The notes under the pieces are model-generated. The model made no database searches and was not told the origin of the DNA. It saw only the letters and a list, made by a program, of their open reading frames with translations. Shown in pieces: positions 45,938 to 51,333 of a stretch of 51,333 bases of DNA. The DNA comes from Clostridia bacterium (lineage in GTDB: Bacteria; Bacillota; Clostridia; Christensenellales; Aristaeellaceae). The position numbers were made by a program, and so were the translations under genes. Location: assembly GCA_030537395.1 (NCBI GenBank), contig JAUNMW010000004.1:1-51333 (forward strand). The letters are read 5' to 3'. The first letter of the stretch is position 1, and every line of letters starts with the position of its first letter.

Positions 45938-47377
45938 ATGCCGCAGGACAACACCGGTTACCTTTCCCCCTTTTCCACCCGCTATGCCAGCAAGGAAATG
46001 CAGTATCTTTTTTCCGCTCAGAACAAATTTTCCCTGTGGCGAAAGCTGTGGATCATTTTGGCCGAATCCGAGCAGGAATTGGGATTGTCTATTACGGATG
46101 AACAGATCGCCGAAATGCGTGCCCACATTGATGATATTGATTTTGACGCAGCTTCCGAATACGAAAAAAAGCTGCGTCACGACGTGATGGCCCATATTCA
46201 CGCCTGGGGGGATCAGTGTCCCACCGCCCGGCCCATCATCCATTTGGGGGCTACCAGCTGCTATGTTGGGGATAACGCGGATGTGCTGATCCTGCGGGAT
46301 GCCCTGCAATTGATCCGTAAACGGTTGATTGCCGTGATCCGGGCGCTTTCCGATTTTGCCGATGAACACGCTTCCCAGCCCTGCCTGGCCTTTACCCATT
46401 TCCAGTCAGCCCAGCCTACCACCGTGGGCAAGCGGGCTACCCTGTGGTTGAACGATCTGACGCTGGACCTGGAGGAAATCGATTTCTGCCTGTCCACCTT
46501 GAAGCCACTGGGCTGCAAGGGCACCACCGGCACCCAGGCCAGCTTCCTGGAGCTGTTCCACGGCGATTATGACAAAGTATGGAAACTGGATAAACTGATT
46601 TCCGAAAAAATGGGCTTTGTAAAGGCTGTACCTGTATCCGGCCAGACCTATTCCCGGAAAACGGACAGCCGTGCCCTGAACGCCCTGTCCCAAATCGGCC
46701 AGAGCGCCCACAAATTTGCCAACGACATTCGCCTGCTGGCCCATAAGAAAGAAATTGAGGAGCCCTTTGAAAAGAACCAGATCGGTTCCTCTGCCATGGC
46801 CTACAAGCGCAATCCCATGCGGTCCGAGCGCATGACGGCCTTGAGCCGCTTCCTGATCAGCAACGCCCAAAACGGCGCCATGACCGCCGCGGAACAATGG
46901 TTTGAACGCACGCTGGACGACAGCGCCAATCGGCGTCTGTCACTGGCAGAAGGTTTTCTGTGCGCCGACGCGGTGCTGTCTCTGTATTTGAATATTGCTT
47001 CCGGCCTTGTGGTTTATGATAAAGTGATCGAAAAGCATCTGCGGGAAGAGCTCCCCTTCATGGCTACCGAAAACATCCTCATGGACGCCGTGGAACGGGG
47101 AGGGGACCGGCAGGAATTGCATGAGCACATTCGGCTGCATTCCATTGCCGCCGCAAACGCCGTAAAAATGGAAGGCAAGGAATGCGATCTGCTGTCCCGC
47201 ATTGCCGGCGACGCTGCATTTCAGGTGGATGAGGAAACGCTGGAATCCTCCCTGCAGCCCGAAAACTATATTGGCTGCGCAGCGGAGCAAACCAAAAAAT
47301 ATCTTGCGGATGTCATTCAGCCTATGTTGGAATCCAACGCCGATCAAAGTGTGAAAGCCCAGGAAATCAATGTTTGA
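45938..47377 (+). CDS. purB: Adenylosuccinate lyase, animal-like long type
   Basis: 479 residues, longer than the usual bacterial PurB (about 430). The family signature [15 protein letters not shown] is present, with the catalytic His in [15 protein letters not shown]. Stretches such as [21 protein letters not shown] and [14 protein letters not shown] match those I know from human ADSL. It cleaves SAICAR and adenylosuccinate in purine synthesis. AGGAGG precedes ATG 45938. Monocistronic. Confidence 0.95.
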   Translation: MPQDNTGYLSPFSTRYASKEMQYLFSAQNKFSLWRKLWIILAESEQELGLSITDEQIAEMRAHIDDIDFDAASEYEKKLRHDVMAHIHAWGDQCPTARPIIHLGATSCYVGDNADVLILRDALQLIRKRLIAVIRALSDFADEHASQPCLAFTHFQSAQPTTVGKRATLWLNDLTLDLEEIDFCLSTLKPLGCKGTTGTQASFLELFHGDYDKVWKLDKLISEKMGFVKAVPVSGQTYSRKTDSRALNALSQIGQSAHKFANDIRLLAHKKEIEEPFEKNQIGSSAMAYKRNPMRSERMTALSRFLISNAQNGAMTAAEQWFERTLDDSANRRLSLAEGFLCADAVLSLYLNIASGLVVYDKVIEKHLREELPFMATENILMDAVERGGDRQELHEHIRLHSIAAANAVKMEGKECDLLSRIAGDAAFQVDEETLESSLQPENYIGCAAEQTKKYLADVIQPMLESNADQSVKAQEINV

Positions 47378-47387
47378 TCTTCAATTC

Positions 47388-47423
47388 TGCTGCTCCTTTC
47401 CGATATGGAAGGGAGCAGTTTTT
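47388..47423. terminator. Terminator between purB and sigE
   Basis: CTGCTCCTTTCC (47390-47401) and GGAAGGGAGCAG (47407-47418) followed by TTTTT. Partly overlaps the end of sigE on the other strand. Confidence 0.83.
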
Positions 47424-48129
47424 ATGAGGATCGCGCCATTTCTGTTTGCAAACGGCTCAGAATGCGCTTTTCCAGTCTGGAAATATAGGATTGGGAAATA
47501 CCCAGTTCATCCGCCACTTCCTTTTGCGTCATTTCCCGGTTTCCTTCCAAGCCGAAACGCATATTCATGATTTTTCGTTCCCTCTGAGGCAAATGAGACA
47601 ATGCGTTTGATAAAATCTGTCTTTCAGCATCCTCCTCCACGCCGCGAGATACCAAATCTCCTTCCGTTCCCAGTACATCGGATAAAAGCAGTTCATTCCC
47701 ATCCCAATCGGTTTTCAGCGGTTCATCCAGGGATACTTCGTATTTTAAGCGGCTCGTGCGCCGTAAATACATCAGCACTTCGTTTTCGATACATCGGCTG
47801 GCATAAGTTGCCAGCTTGATTTTCTTTTCCGGGTTAAAGGTATTCACCGCCTTGATCAGCCCGATCGTTCCGATGGAAATCAAATCTTCCATGCCGACAG
47901 CTGTATTCTCAAATTTCTTGGCGATAAAAACCACCAAACGGAGATTTCTTTCAATCAAAATGGAACGTACCGTACCGTCGTCCTGAGGGAGTTTCGATAC
48001 AAGCGATATTTCTTCCTCAGGCGTCAGCGGCTTGGGCAGCGGATCCGCTCCGCCGATATAATAGACGCCGTCCGGATGCAAATAAGAAAAAAATATCGCC
48101 ATCCATTGTTTCATTTCAATCGTTCGCAT
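47422..48129 (-). CDS. sigE: RNA polymerase sigma-E, sporulation
   Basis: 235 residues. The N-terminal pro-region (about 25-30 residues) ends before [18 protein letters not shown]. Region 2 reads [35 protein letters not shown], here broken at [13 protein letters not shown]; region 4 reads [17 protein letters not shown]. The mother-cell factor is activated when SpoIIGA removes the pro-sequence; the adjoining spoIIGA gene separates it from sigma-K. Gap 12 nt. Confidence 0.95.
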   Translation of the reverse strand: MRTIEMKQWMAIFFSYLHPDGVYYIGGADPLPKPLTPEEEISLVSKLPQDDGTVRSILIERNLRLVVFIAKKFENTAVGMEDLISIGTIGLIKAVNTFNPEKKIKLATYASRCIENEVLMYLRRTSRLKYEVSLDEPLKTDWDGNELLLSDVLGTEGDLVSRGVEEDAERQILSNALSHLPQRERKIMNMRFGLEGNREMTQKEVADELGISQSYISRLEKRILSRLQTEMARSS

Positions 48130-48141
48130 ATACTTCCCTCC

Positions 48142-48900
48142 TTATCGCTCATTGCAGAGGCTCCCGGGCAGCAGCGCCCGATTTTCATCAAAATCGCTGA
48201 TCGCCACAGCGGCATGGATTCTGATTTTCTTTCCGTCATGACACAGCAGCAGCTTTTGCGGATGAAAACACATCAAAGTCTTTCTTCCTGCCGCTGTGCG
48301 AATACCAATCAGCCTCCAACCCTCCGGCAGTGTGGATAAATCATGAATATTCACCCCCGCTGGCATGATCGTTTTCAGCATTTTTTCAGGTATGACTATA
48401 ACAGGAAGGCCCGTGGCGCTTTCATGAAGCAGGTTCCCATTATCAAGCAGAACCGGTAATTCAGCCTGCCCGCTCTCCAGCGCGATCACAAGCCGAAAGC
48501 CATCTTTCCCAACCGTTTGACCGGACAATCCTACGCAGATGATCAATACCACGACAGAACACAATATGATCGTGAACGCGGAATTGATATGCTTCGTCAG
48601 CGCAAAATCCGACAGTCCTGACAGGAACCAGCCGGACGCAAGAACCAGCAGCGTATTCTTTATGCTGACGCCGCCAAACGAAAAAGCGGACATGCAAAAC
48701 GCCGAAAACAGCAGCATAGGAAAGCTTCGGAAAAACGGCTTCCCGATCCCGGCAATCATGCCGTACGCAGCGCCCAAGGCCGATGAAACAAGCGCTTTTC
48801 CGGGAAGAAGCCGGATGTGCGCCATCCTGGAAGCCGTAAGCAGTGACAGATAGTTCATCCATCCATTGATCAGAAAAAATGCCTCTCCGTTTACACGCAT
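48142..48900 (-). CDS. spoIIGA: Sigma-E processing peptidase SpoIIGA
   Basis: 252 residues, shorter than the roughly 300 of Bacillus. About five membrane helices, then a C-terminal aspartic protease-like domain with Asp153 in LLDNGNLL (other members have DTGN or DSGN). It cuts pro-sigma-E at the septum. ATG 48900 has GGAGG 8 nt upstream, chosen over an in-frame start at 48945. Co-transcribed with sigE. Confidence 0.92.
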   Translation of the reverse strand: MRVNGEAFFLINGWMNYLSLLTASRMAHIRLLPGKALVSSALGAAYGMIAGIGKPFFRSFPMLLFSAFCMSAFSFGGVSIKNTLLVLASGWFLSGLSDFALTKHINSAFTIILCSVVVLIICVGLSGQTVGKDGFRLVIALESGQAELPVLLDNGNLLHESATGLPVIVIPEKMLKTIMPAGVNIHDLSTLPEGWRLIGIRTAAGRKTLMCFHPQKLLLCHDGKKIRIHAAVAISDFDENRALLPGSLCNER

Positions 48901-48921
48901 GCTTTCGTCCTCCGTGCGTTC

Positions 48922-48955
48922 AGTATATGCGTCTGTGTACGGCATGAGCGTCGAA
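48922..48955 (-). promoter_or_regulatory. Spo0A-type promoter of spoIIGA-sigE
   Basis: Minus strand: TTCGACG (48949-48955), close to the 0A box TTCGACA, and TATACT (48922-48927). From TTCGAC to TATACT is 22 nt, the unusual spacing known for Spo0A-activated spoIIG in Bacillus. No consensus -35 lies at 17 nt. Confidence 0.55.
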
Positions 48956-48975
48956 GCAGGATGCGGAAGAACACG

Positions 48976-49003
48976 AAAAAAAGGAGGCGGATGCCTCCCT
49001 TTG
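48976..49003 (-). terminator. Terminator after Nudix gene
   Basis: GGAGGC-ATCC-GCCTCC stem followed by seven T's on the minus strand. Confidence 0.85.
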
Positions 49004-49019
49004 ATTCATGGATGGAACC

Positions 49020-49496
49020 CTATTCTATTGTTGTCAGCATTTCCAGGGATTCTGGCAAGCACCGGATTCTTTCTTTTAAAAATTCCGGATAAAAATATAA
49101 GCTTTTTAAGCTGTCGTAGGGCAGCCATTCAAACACACGTGTATGCTTTCCCTCGTCTAACCGAAAGCAGCTTCCCGTATTCCGCAGGCCGGTATGTTCG
49201 ATATTCACGAGAAAATAAACGCAGATTTCGTGGTATCTTTCCTGATCCACATCTTCCGTGAAAAAGCTTTGGTTGAACCACAAGGGGCGAACGATTTCGG
49301 CGTCAATGAGCAGTTCTTCTTTGATTTCTCTTCGCAGCGCATCCTCCGCTGTTTCATGCAAATGTACCCTGCCGCCGGGAAGATAATAGTAAGGCGAGCG
49401 TTCATCCTTCATGGCCAAAATGTATTCTTGGCGGAGAATCACAGCGCAGACGCGGTAATTGAAGCGCCCCATTTCCGTTCGGAACGTCAGATCCAT
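49020..49496 (-). CDS. Nudix hydrolase
   Basis: 158 residues. The Nudix box runs from GGRVHLHETAEDALRRE to EIKEELLID with all its glutamates, set after YYYLPGG. It hydrolyses some nucleoside diphosphate derivative; the substrate is unknown. Its ATG overlaps the ABC exporter stop by 1 nt (TAATG), so translation is coupled. Ends at a strong terminator. Confidence 0.9.
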   Translation of the reverse strand: MDLTFRTEMGRFNYRVCAVILRQEYILAMKDERSPYYYLPGGRVHLHETAEDALRREIKEELLIDAEIVRPLWFNQSFFTEDVDQERYHEICVYFLVNIEHTGLRNTGSCFRLDEGKHTRVFEWLPYDSLKSLYFYPEFLKERIRCLPESLEMLTTIE

Positions 49497-51229
49497 TATG
49501 CTTCCGCCTTCCCCAATATTTCCATTGCCTGTTCTTCCTGGAATTGGTTGGTGTACAGATTATAATAAGCGCCTTTTTTGCGCAGCAATTCAGAATGCGA
49601 TCCCATTTCTTTGATTCTCCCATCGTCAATGACCAGGATTCTGTCTGCCGTGCGCACGGTGGAGAGCCGATGCGCAATGATGAAGGAGGTCCGGCCGGTC
49701 AGCACTTTGGAAATGGCATGCTGAATGATCTGCTCGGTCTGCGTATCTACGGAAGAAGTGGCTTCATCCAGCACGAAAATGCGGGGATCCGCCAAAATGG
49801 CCCGGGCAAAGGAAATCAACTGCTTTTCGCCGGTGGATAACCGGCTGCCGCCTTCGCCAACATCGGTATCATAGCCCTTTTCCATTTTCAGAATAAAGGG
49901 TTCCGCGTTTACCATTCGGGCAGCGTTTTCTATTTCTTCATCCGATGCGTCAAGCCGCGCGTAGCGGATATTGTCTCGGATGGTGCCGGAAAAAAGCCTG
50001 GGCTCCTGCAGCACATAGCCTAAATTGCTTTGCAGCCAAAGCTGACTGCGTTCCTTGTAATTGACCCCGTCGATTTTGATTTCACCGGCCGTAGGTTCGT
50101 AAAAACGGCAGATCAGATTCACCACCGTGGATTTGCCCGCGCCGGTGGGGCCCACCAGAGCGATGGTTTCCCCCGCATTGATTTTCAGATTGAAATCGGA
50201 CAGTACCTTTTCGCCTTCTTTGTACTGAAAATCCACATGGCAGAATTCCACGTCCCCTTTGAGCGTGGGCCAGTTTTCCTTTTTGGGGTGAAAATTGTCG
50301 CCGAATTTCGCTTCCACGTCCGGAGAATCCACAATATCCGGCTCCGTTTCCAGCAGCGTCAGCACCCGTTCCGCCGCCGCCTGCGCGGACTGCATTTCAG
50401 CAAATACGTTCGCGATGTTCCTGATCGGCTCAAAAAACTGCACAGTGTAATTGATGAAAGCCTGCAACACGCCCAGCGTCATACCGCCGATCAGCACGGC
50501 GTGACCGCCCTGCCACAGCGCGTATGCTGTCGCCAGGGACCCCAGCGCTACCACGATCGGCAAATATACCGCCGAAAGAGACGCCGCCCGGACGGAGGAT
50601 TTCTTCATTTCGTGAGTCAGATTCGTGAATTCCTCCATGTTCATTTCTTCCCGAACCAGCGTTTTGGTGGTTTTCGCGCCCATAATACCCTCATTGAAGG
50701 CCCCGGTGATTTGACTGTTGGTTTTGCGCACGGCACGGTAAGCTTTCAGAATCCTTTGCTGGAACCACCAGGAAATCACCGCCAGCGGCGGCACGACCAG
50801 CATCACGATCAGCGCCATTTTCCAATTCAGCACCAGCATGGTAATACTGGCTGCCGTCAGCATGACCGCCCCCCAGGCCAAATCCAGCAGGGACCAGCCG
50901 ATGGTTTCCGCAAGGCGCTGCGTATCGCTGGTCATTCTGCTCATCAGATAGCCTACGGGCATACGGTCATAATAGGAAAACGGCAGCTCCTGCAATTTCC
51001 GAAACGCTTGCTTTCGGATGGTATAGCACACGCCCACTTCAATTTTCCCGCCTAAATACAGAAAATAGTAAATCGTGGCCACTTGCAAAAGCAGAAGCGC
51101 CAGGTAGACCGCCACAAAGCCAGGGACTCCTTCCATGGTTCCGGGATGATTCAAATTGGGGATAAAATGATCGATGGCATAAGTGGTCATCAACGGAAAC
51201 ACCACGTCGCAGCCGGCAGTAATGGCCAT
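49496..51229 (-). CDS. ABC exporter half-transporter (permease and ATPase)
   Basis: 577 residues from ATG 51229. An exporter-type membrane domain of six helices (first helix cut by this start) precedes the ATPase: Walker A GPTGAGKST, signature LSTGEKQL, Walker B IFVLDEATSSVD, His in IIAHRLST. The reading frame stays open upstream to codon 51314-51316 and encodes QRFSLSLWKNILRYAKE, the usual N-terminal leader of such exporters, so the true start is upstream. But no ATG, GTG or TTG lies between that and TAG at 51317-51319. Homologous partners form heterodimers, and residues EEQD before the TAG may be the end of the partner gene. Confidence 0.88.
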   Translation of the reverse strand: MAITAGCDVVFPLMTTYAIDHFIPNLNHPGTMEGVPGFVAVYLALLLLQVATIYYFLYLGGKIEVGVCYTIRKQAFRKLQELPFSYYDRMPVGYLMSRMTSDTQRLAETIGWSLLDLAWGAVMLTAASITMLVLNWKMALIVMLVVPPLAVISWWFQQRILKAYRAVRKTNSQITGAFNEGIMGAKTTKTLVREEMNMEEFTNLTHEMKKSSVRAASLSAVYLPIVVALGSLATAYALWQGGHAVLIGGMTLGVLQAFINYTVQFFEPIRNIANVFAEMQSAQAAAERVLTLLETEPDIVDSPDVEAKFGDNFHPKKENWPTLKGDVEFCHVDFQYKEGEKVLSDFNLKINAGETIALVGPTGAGKSTVVNLICRFYEPTAGEIKIDGVNYKERSQLWLQSNLGYVLQEPRLFSGTIRDNIRYARLDASDEEIENAARMVNAEPFILKMEKGYDTDVGEGGSRLSTGEKQLISFARAILADPRIFVLDEATSSVDTQTEQIIQHAISKVLTGRTSFIIAHRLSTVRTADRILVIDDGRIKEMGSHSELLRKKGAYYNLYTNQFQEEQAMEILGKAEA

Positions 51230-51333
51230 AACAACCGCCAGTTTTCCTAAATCCCAATAGTATTCCTTCGCGTAACGCAGGATATTTTTCCACAGCGACA
51301 GAGAAAAGCGCTGGGTCTAATCCTGCTCCTCAA

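Noticed and set aside
50030..51055. 341-codon open frame antisense to the ABC exporter
   Set aside because: Shadow of a clear ABC gene; composition rich in His, Arg and Gln.

Overview
The window looks like a chromosomal segment of an endospore-forming, anaerobic member of the Clostridia. The reasons are a set of sporulation genes (spoIVFA/spoIVFB, bofA, spoIIGA/sigE and a gerABC-type germinant receptor operon), a Gram-positive style LexA with its operator, a class A RNase P RNA, an upp-atp operon with a sodium-type c subunit, and strong Shine-Dalgarno sequences with frequent TTG and GTG starts. Genus cannot be told from the sequence alone; a plant-fibre-using gut or rumen anaerobe is an inference from the sugar genes.

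Layout. 1-3.4 kb: end of a YebC-type gene, a secreted C39-like peptidase, the spoIVFA-spoIVFB pair behind a sigma-E-like promoter, and rnhA. 3.4-15.9 kb: a carbohydrate locus made of two divergent blocks. On the minus strand are a small NifU-like protein, a GH38 alpha-mannosidase and KDPG/KHG aldolase. On the plus strand are a sugar ABC importer (binding protein and two permeases), a GH28-type pectin enzyme, a large unrecognised protein that looks glycan-active, and an alpha/beta hydrolase. Pectic or mannosylated plant glycans are the likely substrate, and KDPG aldolase fits uronate breakdown. 16-19.7 kb: a Xer-like tyrosine recombinase with a perfect 14-bp palindrome beside its promoter, a cysteine-rich mini-protein, lexA, rnpB (minus strand) and an MgtC-type membrane protein with a hairpin-rich leader.

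19.9-27.6 kb: upp followed by a complete F1Fo ATP synthase operon (I-a-c-b-delta-alpha-gamma-beta-epsilon, minus strand). The c subunit carries two carboxylates plus the Na+-type ETTxxY signature. 27.8-31 kb: a minus-strand envelope operon (phosphodiester glycosidase, divergent Lgt-like membrane protein, secreted RCC1-repeat protein). 31-35.2 kb: a plus-strand operon of a kinase-like protein, a formate/nitrite-family channel, RqcH and an unknown protein. 35.2-40.9 kb: a zinc-ribbon membrane protein, a MIF-type tautomerase, an SDR reductase, a long PRPP synthetase and two unknown small proteins.

40.9-49 kb: germination and sporulation genes. The gerABC operon has an excellent sigma-G promoter and converges on bofA, which has a sigma-E-like promoter. 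An F420-ligase-like protein and an animal-type adenylosuccinate lyase follow, then sigE-spoIIGA with a Spo0A-like promoter. 49-51.3 kb: a Nudix hydrolase coupled to an ABC exporter half-transporter whose start lies at a damaged-looking site near the window edge.

Most of the window is conserved housekeeping and sporulation DNA. I see no prophage, CRISPR array, insertion sequence or defence island. The best candidates for something undescribed are the large unknown protein in the glycan locus, the glycosidase/Lgt-like/RCC1 envelope operon, and the palindrome beside the recombinase gene.
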